Shown one piece after another: positions 1 through 5,956 of a DNA stretch of 64,000 bases. Under the pieces are notes generated by a model. It was not told the origin of the DNA. It searched no databases and worked only from the letters and a program-made list of their open reading frames with translations. Both the position numbers and the translations under genes were made by a program. Each line of letters opens with the position of its first letter. Position 1 is the stretch's first letter. The DNA is from Paenibacillus hunanensis (GTDB lineage: Bacteria > Bacillota > Bacilli > Paenibacillales > Paenibacillaceae): the NCBI RefSeq assembly GCF_014645615.1, contig NZ_BMMB01000002.1, forward strand, positions 372,001-436,000, in the 5' to 3' direction.

Positions 1-46
1 CTACTTCTACTTCTACTTCTACTTCTACTTCTACTTCTACTTCTAC
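1..46. repeat. (CTACTT)n hexanucleotide microsatellite
   Basis: Seven full CTACTT units plus a partial unit run from the first base of the window, so the tract probably continues to the left. Read on either strand it could encode a two-residue repeat, but no open frame can be assigned from this end alone. Slippage-prone tracts like this can vary in length between strains. Confidence 0.9.
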
Positions 47-139
47 ACCTCATTGTGCCACACAGTCCTTTCCTGTAAACGAATACTTCTCCCTCTAAAC
101 GGGTAAATGACAGGAAACAGACCAATCGAGGTGACCACA

Positions 140-595
140 ATGCCTGACAAATTCGACTACGATCTCGACTATCCCAATCTCGATCTGCGCGAGCATCCTG
201 AGCTGTATCGTGTAGGCAAGGGTGAGCAAGGCGTGCTCATGGTAGAGCCGTACAAAGGCGAAATCCTTCCACACTGGCGCTTCAAAACACCCGATATCGC
301 TAAGGAATCGTCTGAGAAGATCTATGCGATGTTTCTAGAATACAAGGAGCAAAACGACTTTGTCGGTATGGATATGGCACGTAAATTCCTGCAAATGGGC
401 TATACGCGCGCACGCCGCTATACGAACCACAAGGGCGGACGTAAATACGATGAGGACGGCACTATTTTGCCCTATACTAGCGATCCGATCAAAGCAGAAT
501 CCGCACGCATTTTCAAAGTGAAATGGGATGAAGCGAAGACGGATGCCGATTATATACGCATGAAAAAAGAGCATCAGCAGCGCTATGGCGGCTGA
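140..595 (+). CDS. DUF4385 family protein
   Basis: The 151-residue soluble protein has the pattern I associate with DUF4385: an FDYDLDYPNLDLREHPELYR opening, then LVEPYK.EILPHWRFKTP, then a basic MGYTRARRYTNHKGGRKYD segment. The family has no established function. The ATG at 140 is preferred over an in-frame ATG at 107, because GAGGTGA lies 5 nt before it and family members begin here. The last codons form the left arm of a terminator. No signal peptide or membrane segment is visible. Confidence 0.8.
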   Translation: MPDKFDYDLDYPNLDLREHPELYRVGKGEQGVLMVEPYKGEILPHWRFKTPDIAKESSEKIYAMFLEYKEQNDFVGMDMARKFLQMGYTRARRYTNHKGGRKYDEDGTILPYTSDPIKAESARIFKVKWDEAKTDADYIRMKKEHQQRYGG

Positions 596-606
596 TGCTC
601 TTTTTT
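563..606. terminator. Bidirectional intrinsic terminator shared by two convergent genes
   Basis: A perfect 10-bp stem (GAGCATCAGC / GCTGATGCTC) is flanked by AAAAAA on the left and TTTTTT on the right, giving a 16-bp arm and a U-tract in both directions. It overlaps the 3' end of the DUF4385 gene, whose stop codon sits in the hairpin. It can also stop the pentapeptide-repeat gene coming from the right. Confidence 0.85.
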
Positions 607-734
607 GCTCGTATTGCTCCTCATGATATACAGTTGATGAGCAGCAGACATTTTATGATCATCGTTGTTTTTGGTTTATACATAGGGAATATAATGATGC
701 CGATATATGTGTACCTTTTACTATCAAATTACTA

Positions 735-1499
735 TCAAACTAGATCATGCAATTCTAAATACTGAACGAATTTCTCAGCAAAAGCATCTCCATATACTTT
801 CCGCATATAGGAAGTATTAAATATATATTGCGGGTTATTGTCCAGTTTTTTTACATAACGCAGCAGTATTTTCCCATCGTCGCTGGATGGATCTTCATTT
901 TGCTGTATCCGTATTAATGCCTTTTTTACCCGTAGAGATAGATCGTCTACATAAATATGGTTTTTCAGCTTAGGTGGAACTGCCAGCGACAAATCACAAC
1001 CCTGAAACACTACCCCATCGAGCATACAATTAGCAAAGTTAGCCTGTAGTCCTTGCTTTCCGTTCCCTTCAAATGTAATATCGACCAGCTTCCCAGCAAA
1101 TGTACAATTCACAATACGAGAAGCTTGTAACACCCGATCCTGTAGCTTGCATTTGGTAAATGTACAGTTGACGAATGTCGCATTCTCCATCGTCATCCCT
1201 CTCATATCACAGGAGGTAAATTCGCAATTCACGAACACAGCTTCCTCCTGCCCGATCCCCACTGCACGCAGATCACAGCGAATAAACGTACACGTATCCA
1301 TCATACAATGGGCAAACAACCTCGCATTACTCAAATCGCAGGTATCGAACGTTATCTCTCGCAGCGTACAGCCAAAAAAGATCGGCGCACCGATATTTGA
1401 GTTCGTAATCGTCATATTATGTAAAGATTCGTTTTCGTACCGCACGATATCTAGGAAGGATTCCTGGTTGACGACCCTACCGGATTCAAGCTTACGCAT
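735..1499 (-). CDS. Pentapeptide-repeat-like protein
   Basis: The 254-residue protein has about 20 tandem degenerate pentapeptides across residues 25-170, such as ITFDTCDLSNARLF, CTFIRCDLRAV, ATFVNCTFTKCKL and CMLDGVVFQGCDLS. They match the A(D/N)LXX rule and predict a right-handed quadrilateral beta-helix. The repeats are rich in cysteine and in F/C/N steps. A helical, charged tail of about 85 residues follows and is not recognised. There is no signal peptide. AAGGAAGGG precedes the ATG. Relatives include gyrase-protecting and structural proteins, and nothing here chooses among those roles. Confidence 0.75.
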   Translation of the reverse strand: MRKLESGRVVNQESFLDIVRYENESLHNMTITNSNIGAPIFFGCTLREITFDTCDLSNARLFAHCMMDTCTFIRCDLRAVGIGQEEAVFVNCEFTSCDMRGMTMENATFVNCTFTKCKLQDRVLQASRIVNCTFAGKLVDITFEGNGKQGLQANFANCMLDGVVFQGCDLSLAVPPKLKNHIYVDDLSLRVKKALIRIQQNEDPSSDDGKILLRYVKKLDNNPQYIFNTSYMRKVYGDAFAEKFVQYLELHDLV

Positions 1500-1571
1500 G
1501 GGTATAATCCCTTCCTTTCTGGATGGCTATGATCGTATAACGCTGTCCGCAGCATATGAACTATAGATGAG

Positions 1572-2015
1572 TTAGCTTTTAGTTACAATAAATATACTGG
1601 CATCTTCACCTGTTTTGACCCATTGTACACTGGCTTTCATCGTCTCAGAAATAAACCGCAAATTCACATTAAACGTGTGCTCGGTCGGATCAATAAACGG
1701 CGGAGCAACCAGAGGAACCATTCGTCCATTAACGATGGCATTGCTGCTATTATTAGTCAGTACGATCGTTGTATTTGCATTGGTAGCTATGACCGATTTG
1801 CTGTTAGCATCCCAGCTTACATTCATATCGAACTTTTGAAAAATAGGTCGAAACGGTACATAGGTGACACCTGCTAAACCTACACCAGCAAAAATATCTA
1901 GCTTTTCTTGATTAAAATACACCGCTGGCTTTTCAACCGACGCGTAGGTAACCGCTGGATGAACGGTGACAATGATTAGAGCCAGCATGATTAATTTCAA
2001 TACCCAATCTTTCAT
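1572..2015 (-). CDS. Secreted stalk-domain (copper amine oxidase N-terminal-like) protein
   Basis: The 147-residue product starts with a Sec-type signal peptide (KDWVLKLIMLALIIVTVHPAVTYA). The mature part is one stalk-type domain: a KPAVYFNQEKL opening, the GVTYVPFRPIFQKFDMNVSWDANSKSV core, and an NVNLRFISETMKASVQW second half. Such domains are common in exported Paenibacillus proteins as surface modules. This one carries no second domain, so an autonomous cell-wall or extracellular role is inferred. Two further stalk proteins occur at 13.0 and 40.6 kb. Confidence 0.75.
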   Translation of the reverse strand: MKDWVLKLIMLALIIVTVHPAVTYASVEKPAVYFNQEKLDIFAGVGLAGVTYVPFRPIFQKFDMNVSWDANSKSVIATNANTTIVLTNNSSNAIVNGRMVPLVAPPFIDPTEHTFNVNLRFISETMKASVQWVKTGEDASIFIVTKS

Positions 2016-2177
2016 TTTACGATCCTCATCTTCTTCTATTCATGTCGTGCGCTATCTATATTATGCCAAATGCTGTCATTACAAATCCACATCCTCTATA
2101 TTGAGATTAGAGCTTTTATAGGTATCGAGGATATATCGTGATAAACAAATTTTAGATGTTCACAGGTAGGTGATACG

Positions 2178-3173
2178 ATGAAAATCAACGAGCTTGCACG
2201 CAAGCTGGGCATATCAACGCGTACGATCCGCTTTTATGAGCAAAATGGGTTGTTGCCTGGTGTGATTCGCGAAAATAATCGCTATCGTGTGTTTAACGAT
2301 GAGGATGTGTGGCGATTGCAGACGATTATTGCACTACGGGAAGCGGGTATGACGGTAAAGGATATTCGCGAGGTATTGGAATCAGAGTCTGCGCACCATG
2401 CTGTTACAGATCGTGAACGGTTGCGGTATTATTTGGAGCTACAACAGGCGCTCCTGGCTGGACAATGGCTGGAAATGCGTCGGATGGCAGAGACGACCTC
2501 GCAAATGCTGGAGCTACTACAAAAGGAACAGGAGTTGCCGTTGCAGGAGTTTTTCGAGTTAGCGCAGCAGGCACGGCAGCTGCGTGAGCTACGACACAAT
2601 TGGCGGGATCACTGGAATTTTGATCAGCGAGCCGAAGAACATGATCGGCATGTACATACAGATCATACGGCGTATCCCGGCTATGACGAGGTACTCACTC
2701 ATACTGCTGCTAGTGTGCGCGCAGCTCAAGGTGAGCGAGGGCTGGATCTGGGTACAGGAACAGGGAATCTTGCAGGACGATTGCTGGCGCAAGGGGCGAA
2801 TATGGCAGGTATTGATCAATCCCGCGAAATGCTCAAGCAATGTCGGAGCAAATTCCCTGCCATGGATGTACGCATGGGTAATCTGCTGTCGATTCCTTAT
2901 GATGATCGAAGCTTTGATTTTGTTGTGTCCAGCTTTGCTTTTCGCTATCTGGCAGAGCAGGAGCTGCCGCTCGCCCTGGCAGAGCTACAGCGCGTATTGA
3001 AGCCACATGGACGGATATGTATTACCGATACGATCCCAGAAAACACAGAAAATTCTACACTTGCCCGACTACTACAGGATTGGCTGGAGCAGCACGATTA
3101 TATGCTACAACGTACCTCACCTTACACGGGTGTGTTCACGCTGCTGGCGGTGCCCATTCGCGTATCGTCATAG
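2178..3173 (+). CDS. MerR-type regulator fused to a SAM-dependent methyltransferase
   Basis: Residues 1-70 form a MerR winged helix (INELARKLGISTRTIRFYEQNGLLP, then NRYRVFNDEDVWRL). A coiled linker at about 80-145 follows. A class I methyltransferase domain spans about 165-325, with motif I LDLGTGTGN at 189-197, acidic D213, and a RSFDFVVSSFAFRYL motif at 244-257. Fused MerR-methyltransferases occur in Bacilli, with the methyltransferase as a possible sensor or output domain. The substrate is unknown. The gene converges on the micro-peptide array, with no sign that they are co-transcribed. Confidence 0.85.
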   Translation: MKINELARKLGISTRTIRFYEQNGLLPGVIRENNRYRVFNDEDVWRLQTIIALREAGMTVKDIREVLESESAHHAVTDRERLRYYLELQQALLAGQWLEMRRMAETTSQMLELLQKEQELPLQEFFELAQQARQLRELRHNWRDHWNFDQRAEEHDRHVHTDHTAYPGYDEVLTHTAASVRAAQGERGLDLGTGTGNLAGRLLAQGANMAGIDQSREMLKQCRSKFPAMDVRMGNLLSIPYDDRSFDFVVSSFAFRYLAEQELPLALAELQRVLKPHGRICITDTIPENTENSTLARLLQDWLEQHDYMLQRTSPYTGVFTLLAVPIRVSS

Positions 3174-3185
3174 ATTAGAGCGCAG

Positions 3186-3242
3186 AAAAAGACCGCTTTT
3201 TCGGATTGATCGTGATGTCAGAGAAGAAATCCGAAAAAGCGG
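3186..3242 (-). terminator. Terminator at the end of the micro-peptide array
   Basis: A perfect 15-bp stem (3193-3207 paired with 3228-3242, CCGCTTTTTCGGATT and its complement) is followed on the minus strand by TCTTTTTC. The U-tract side therefore serves leftward transcription from the peptide array, whose last unit ends 80 bp away. It also sits just after the stop of the MerR-methyltransferase gene and may reduce read-through from that side. Confidence 0.7.
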
Positions 3243-3324
3243 CCTATGAGTATGTTTATCGTTGTATTAATTATGTTGAGGAAAGCGATATTGCGGAGCC
3301 TTGGTGGGGATGAAGGTAAGGCAT

Positions 3325-3369
3325 TTATTTGATAATAATGATGACACCACGATCCAGATGCTTGGACAT
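3325..3369 (-). CDS. Micro-peptide unit 19 (most distal): MSKHLDRGVIIIIK
   Basis: This 14-residue ORF has AAAGGAGG 7 nt before its ATG. The N-terminus is unlike the core units, but the D-R-G-V-I-I-I-I-K end keeps the array motif with different codons. It is the last unit before the terminator. Confidence 0.75.
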   Translation of the reverse strand: MSKHLDRGVIIIIK

Positions 3370-3422
3370 GGAATTGCCTCCTTTGAAAAGCGGATAGTGT
3401 GGATAGGTTCAGAAAGGGACGA

Positions 3423-3461
3423 TTACTTAATGATGATGATCACGCTACGCTCGTTTGTCAT
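3423..3461 (-). CDS. Micro-peptide unit 18: MTNERSVIIIIK
   Basis: This 12-residue ORF has AAAGGAGA 9 nt before its ATG. It is intermediate between the core sequence (NERSVIII) and unit 19 (an IIIIK end without Val-Thr). Confidence 0.75.
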   Translation of the reverse strand: MTNERSVIIIIK

Positions 3462-3519
3462 GGTTGGGTTCTCCTTTCATTGGATATTGGCTTACGGTGT
3501 GAGTGGTGAGAAATAAGGG

Positions 3520-3567
3520 TTACTTCGTTACGATGATAATGACGCCGCGTACAGGTGCTTTTTGCAT
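3520..3567 (-). CDS. Micro-peptide unit 17: MQKAPVRGVIIIVTK
   Basis: This 15-residue ORF has AAAGGAGG 7 nt before its ATG. The RGVIIIVTK end matches the most proximal unit 1 exactly, while the leader residues differ. Confidence 0.75.
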   Translation of the reverse strand: MQKAPVRGVIIIVTK

Positions 3568-3625
3568 GTTGTCGCCTCCTTTGTCGTTAGTTATGTTGTG
3601 AAAATCGGTTGAGCGTGATGGGGAA

Positions 3626-3679
3626 TTACGCTGTTTGTGTGATAATGATAATGACGTTCAGGATGGAGCTTGTATGCAT
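3626..3679 (-). CDS. Micro-peptide unit 16: MHTSSILNVIIIITQTA
   Basis: This 17-residue ORF has AGGAGGG 6 nt before its ATG. It is the most diverged member: the arginine is missing and the end is extended (TQTA), but N-V-I-I-I-I-T remains. Confidence 0.65.
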   Translation of the reverse strand: MHTSSILNVIIIITQTA

Positions 3680-3748
3680 ATCGATCCCTCCTCTCGGAAC
3701 ATGTATGTATAAGATGGGAATGTGATCACTGGCTGGGTGGCGGGTGAA

Positions 3749-3790
3749 TTACTTCGTTACGATGATGATCACGTTACGTTCGTTGTTCAT
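3749..3790 (-). CDS. Micro-peptide unit 15: MNNERNVIIIVTK
   Basis: This core 13-residue unit has AAGGGAGG and an 8-nt spacer. Its Ile codons are ATC-ATC-ATC and its Glu codon is GAA. Confidence 0.8.
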   Translation of the reverse strand: MNNERNVIIIVTK

Positions 3791-3838
3791 GGATATGTCC
3801 TCCCTTCGCTTGATAACTGAACCAACTGCTTCGACACA

Positions 3839-3880
3839 TTACTTCGTTACGATGATGATCACGCTACGCTCATTGTTCAT
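3839..3880 (-). CDS. Micro-peptide unit 14: MNNERSVIIIVTK
   Basis: This core unit has the Asn6-to-Ser variant, a synonymous AAT at codon 3 and an AAGGGAGG ribosome site. Confidence 0.8.
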   Translation of the reverse strand: MNNERSVIIIVTK

Positions 3881-3928
3881 GGATATGCCCTCCCTTCAAT
3901 TGATAACTGAAACAACTGCTCTGGCAAA

Positions 3929-3970
3929 TTACTTCGTCACGATAATGATCACGTTACGTTCGTTGTTCAT
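3929..3970 (-). CDS. Micro-peptide unit 13: MNNERNVIIIVTK
   Basis: This core unit has synonymous ATT in the Ile run and GTG for the second Val. Its ribosome site is AAAGGAGG. Confidence 0.8.
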   Translation of the reverse strand: MNNERNVIIIVTK

Positions 3971-4018
3971 GGATATGTCCTCCTTTCACTCGATAGATGA
4001 ACCAACTGCTCCGACGAA

Positions 4019-4060
4019 TTACTTCGTTACGATAATGATCACGTTACGCTCGTTGTTCAT
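4019..4060 (-). CDS. Micro-peptide unit 12: MNNERNVIIIVTK
   Basis: This core unit has ATC-ATT-ATC for the Ile run, GAG for Glu and AAAGGAGG before the start. Confidence 0.8.
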   Translation of the reverse strand: MNNERNVIIIVTK

Positions 4061-4108
4061 GGATATGTCCTCCTTTCATTCGATAACTGAACCAACTGCT
4101 CCAACAAA

Positions 4109-4150
4109 TTACTTCGTTACGATGATGATCACGTTACGCTCGTTGTTCTT
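4109..4150 (-). pseudogene. Micro-peptide unit 11 with start codon lost (ATG to AAG)
   Basis: The ORF body (NNERNVIIIVTK), stop and AAGGGAGG site are intact, but the start triplet reads AAG, with no alternative start at a usable distance. The unit is probably not translated. The neighbouring spacer also lacks 2 nt, giving the single 88-bp step in the array. Confidence 0.75.
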
Positions 4151-4196
4151 GGATATGTCCTCCCTTCACTTGATCAATGAACCCGACTCCAACAAA

Positions 4197-4238
4197 TTAC
4201 TTCGTTACGATAATGATCACGCTACGCTCGTTGTTCAT
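4197..4238 (-). CDS. Micro-peptide unit 10: MNNERSVIIIVTK
   Basis: This core unit carries the Ser6 variant, with ATC-ATT-ATC in the Ile run and an AAGGGAGG site. Confidence 0.8.
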   Translation of the reverse strand: MNNERSVIIIVTK

Positions 4239-4286
4239 GGATATGCCCTCCCTTCACTTGATAAATGAACCAACTACTCCGACGAA

Positions 4287-4328
4287 TTACTTCGTTACGA
4301 TGATGATCACGTTACGCTTGTTGTTCAT
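4287..4328 (-). CDS. Micro-peptide unit 9: MNNKRNVIIIVTK
   Basis: This is the only core unit with a Glu4-to-Lys change (GAG to AAG). The rest of the peptide and the AAGGGAGG site are conserved. Confidence 0.8.
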   Translation of the reverse strand: MNNKRNVIIIVTK

Positions 4329-4376
4329 GGATGTGTCCTCCCTTCGCTTGATAACTGAACCAACTGCTCCAGCGAA

Positions 4377-4418
4377 TTACTTCGTTACGATAATGATCAC
4401 GTTACGCTCGTTGTTCAT
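4377..4418 (-). CDS. Micro-peptide unit 8: MNNERNVIIIVTK
   Basis: This core unit has an AAAGGAGG site. Its leader is the same as that of unit 3, which suggests recent copying within the array. Confidence 0.8.
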   Translation of the reverse strand: MNNERNVIIIVTK

Positions 4419-4466
4419 GAATATGCCCTCCTTTCACTCCATAAATGAACCAACTGCCCCGACGAA

Positions 4467-4508
4467 TTACTTCGTTACGATGATGATCACGTTACGTTCG
4501 TTGTTCAT
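4467..4508 (-). CDS. Micro-peptide unit 7: MNNERNVIIIVTK
   Basis: This core unit has a GAA Glu codon and an AAGGGAGG site. Together with unit 6 it forms a 180-bp block nearly repeated in units 5 and 4. Confidence 0.8.
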   Translation of the reverse strand: MNNERNVIIIVTK

Positions 4509-4556
4509 GGATGTGTCCTCCCTTCGCTTGATGACTGAACCAACTGCTTCGACACA

Positions 4557-4598
4557 TTACTTCGTTACGATGATGATCACGTTACGTTCGTTGTTCAT
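4557..4598 (-). CDS. Micro-peptide unit 6: MNNERNVIIIVTK
   Basis: This core unit has a GAA Glu codon, an ATC-ATC-ATC Ile run and an AAAGGAGG site. Confidence 0.8.
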   Translation of the reverse strand: MNNERNVIIIVTK

Positions 4599-4646
4599 GG
4601 ATATGTCCTCCTTTCACTCCATAAATGAACCAACTGCCCCGACGAA

Positions 4647-4688
4647 TTACTTCGTTACGATAATGATCACGTTACGTTCGTTGTTCAT
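4647..4688 (-). CDS. Micro-peptide unit 5: MNNERNVIIIVTK
   Basis: This core unit has a GAA Glu codon, an ATC-ATT-ATC Ile run and an AAGGGAGG site. Confidence 0.8.
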   Translation of the reverse strand: MNNERNVIIIVTK

Positions 4689-4736
4689 GGATGTGTCCTC
4701 CCTTCGCTTGATAACTGAACCAACTGCTTCGACACA

Positions 4737-4778
4737 TTACTTCGTTACGATGATGATCACGCTACGCTCGTTATTCAT
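4737..4778 (-). CDS. Micro-peptide unit 4: MNNERSVIIIVTK
   Basis: This core unit has Ser6, a synonymous AAT at codon 2 and an AAGGGAGG site. Confidence 0.8.
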   Translation of the reverse strand: MNNERSVIIIVTK

Positions 4779-4826
4779 GGATATGCCCTCCCTTAACTTG
4801 ATAACTGAACCAACTGCTTCGACACA

Positions 4827-4868
4827 TTACTTCGTTACGATAATGATCACGTTACGCTCGTTGTTCAT
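4827..4868 (-). CDS. Micro-peptide unit 3: MNNERNVIIIVTK
   Basis: This core unit has an AAAGGAGG site and the same leader as unit 8. Confidence 0.8.
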   Translation of the reverse strand: MNNERNVIIIVTK

Positions 4869-4916
4869 GAATATGCCCTCCTTTCACTCCATAAATGAAC
4901 CAACTGCCCCGACGAA

Positions 4917-4958
4917 TTACTTCGTTACGATGATGATCACGCTACGCTCGTTGTTCAT
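4917..4958 (-). CDS. Micro-peptide unit 2: MNNERSVIIIVTK
   Basis: This core unit has Ser6 and an AAGGGAGG site. It is the first unit of the 90-bp series in the direction of transcription. Confidence 0.8.
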   Translation of the reverse strand: MNNERSVIIIVTK

Positions 4959-5006
4959 GGATATGCCCTCCCTTAACTTGATAACTGAACCAACTGCTTA
5001 GACACA

Positions 5007-5045
5007 TTACTTCGTCACGATAATGATCACACCACGTGTTTGCAT
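5007..5045 (-). CDS. Micro-peptide unit 1 (most proximal): MQTRGVIIIVTK
   Basis: This 12-residue ORF has GGGGAGGT 8 nt before its ATG. It opens the array 57 nt after the stop of the GNAT gene. Its N-terminus differs from the core units, but RGVIIIVTK matches unit 17 at the other end of the array. Confidence 0.8.
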   Translation of the reverse strand: MQTRGVIIIVTK

Positions 5046-5102
5046 CCTACTCACCTCCCCAAAGGAATCTTACTCACCTGACCTCCGCGCTAGCGTCAGC
5101 CC

Positions 5103-5660
5103 TTAGCGAGCCACTGCATATGGCTTCATCTGAGATGGATACACGACGGCTGATTTTAAAATGCTGTACATGTACATATCCCGATGTTCGCCTTCGCGGT
5201 ACACATGATCTCGTAAAATGCCTTCCTGCTCAAAGCCAAATGCGTGGATCAGCTTGAGTGCGCCTTCGTTATGTAGATGCACTTCACCGGAGATTTTCCG
5301 TAGATTCAGGTAATTGAAGCAGTATTGCAGGATCAGCTCGGTAACGTAGGTGCCTACCTTTTTGCCTACATAGTCCGGCGTCAGCACGAGACCATATTTG
5401 CAGCGTTGATGAATATACGAGGTTTCGTACAGCATGGCCATACCGGCACGCTCGCCATTCACTTTGACGATGAACATCTTGTTATCGCCGGATTGGAAGA
5501 AGCCGACCGTTTTGTCGATACTACCAGCCGAGATCGGATACTCTGACGGCTCCAGTGCATTCATAATCACCGTCGGACTATTGTACAGCTGTAACAAAAA
5601 CGCTTTATCCGCTTCCTCTACGCCCACCAACACGATTCCTTGCTCTGCATTCATCAACAT
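5103..5660 (-). CDS. GNAT N-acetyltransferase (RimJ/RimL type)
   Basis: The 185-residue protein has the Acetyltransf_3/RimL pattern: an N-terminal LLQLYNSPTVI, a central FIVKVNGERAGMAMLYE strand pair, the acetyl-CoA-binding region VLTPDYVGKKVGTYVTELIL, and the C-terminal signature NEGALKLIHAFGFEQEGILRDHVYREGEHRDMYMYSIL. This subfamily acetylates protein N-termini or small amines with acetyl-CoA. GGAGGGG precedes the ATG. The micro-peptide array follows on the same strand with no clear terminator between, so co-transcription is plausible. Peptide acetylation would be an inference only. Confidence 0.85.
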   Translation of the reverse strand: MLMNAEQGIVLVGVEEADKAFLLQLYNSPTVIMNALEPSEYPISAGSIDKTVGFFQSGDNKMFIVKVNGERAGMAMLYETSYIHQRCKYGLVLTPDYVGKKVGTYVTELILQYCFNYLNLRKISGEVHLHNEGALKLIHAFGFEQEGILRDHVYREGEHRDMYMYSILKSAVVYPSQMKPYAVAR

Positions 5661-5956
5661 TTGAACCCCTCCATCTTTGTATTAGATTGATCGATACATT
5701 CCGCAATACTGCCTAGCTTATTTCGTGTAGAGCTTATATTTAATCTCTTCAAGCTGTATGACAGCAGACGCTGCGGCATGTTCAGGGTGCAGATTCAAGG
5801 ATGCCATGACCTGGGGCGCTGCAAAATAACTGAGGATGTGTACTTGCTGGATATGCTAGATACAACAGGTTTGACGTGATGCGTAGCGGACTACTGCGAA
5901 TATAGTCTGCGTGACTTCTACCTGCTTGCTATACCTGGAAAAGGCTCGTTCGCCTT

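Larger units (their letters stand above)
3325..5045 (-). repeat. Tandem array of 19 micro-ORFs encoding 12-17-residue VIII-core peptides
   Basis: Every unit has a Shine-Dalgarno sequence (AAAGGAGG, AAGGGAGG or similar), a 6-9 nt spacer and a short minus-strand ORF ending in TAA. Stops of the 14 core units lie at 3749, 3839, 3929, 4019, 4109, 4197, 4287, 4377, 4467, 4557, 4647, 4737, 4827 and 4917. That is an exact 90-bp period with one 88-bp step. Four diverged units sit at the distal end and one at the proximal end. The 48-nt gaps between core ORFs contain no obvious terminators, so one polycistronic message is expected. Confidence 0.9.

Noticed and set aside
3744..5001. Plus-strand repeat proteins (frames of 174 and 274 codons with NYFVTMMITLRSLFMDM-type repeats)
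   Set aside because: These are shadows of the 90-bp array, open only because 90 is a multiple of three. The frame is broken by the 2-nt spacer deletion and by the 97-123-bp steps, there is no ribosome site, and the conserved start, stop and Shine-Dalgarno signals are all on the minus strand.
3749..5045. CRISPR array
   Set aside because: The period is 90 bp, the units are similar along their full length with no unique spacers, and no cas genes are present.
5051..5077. Extra minus-strand 8-codon ORF (GTG start, MSKIPLGR) just before unit 1
   Set aside because: It has a GGAGG 4 nt upstream but lacks the VIII core and overlaps the ribosome site of unit 1, so chance is more likely.
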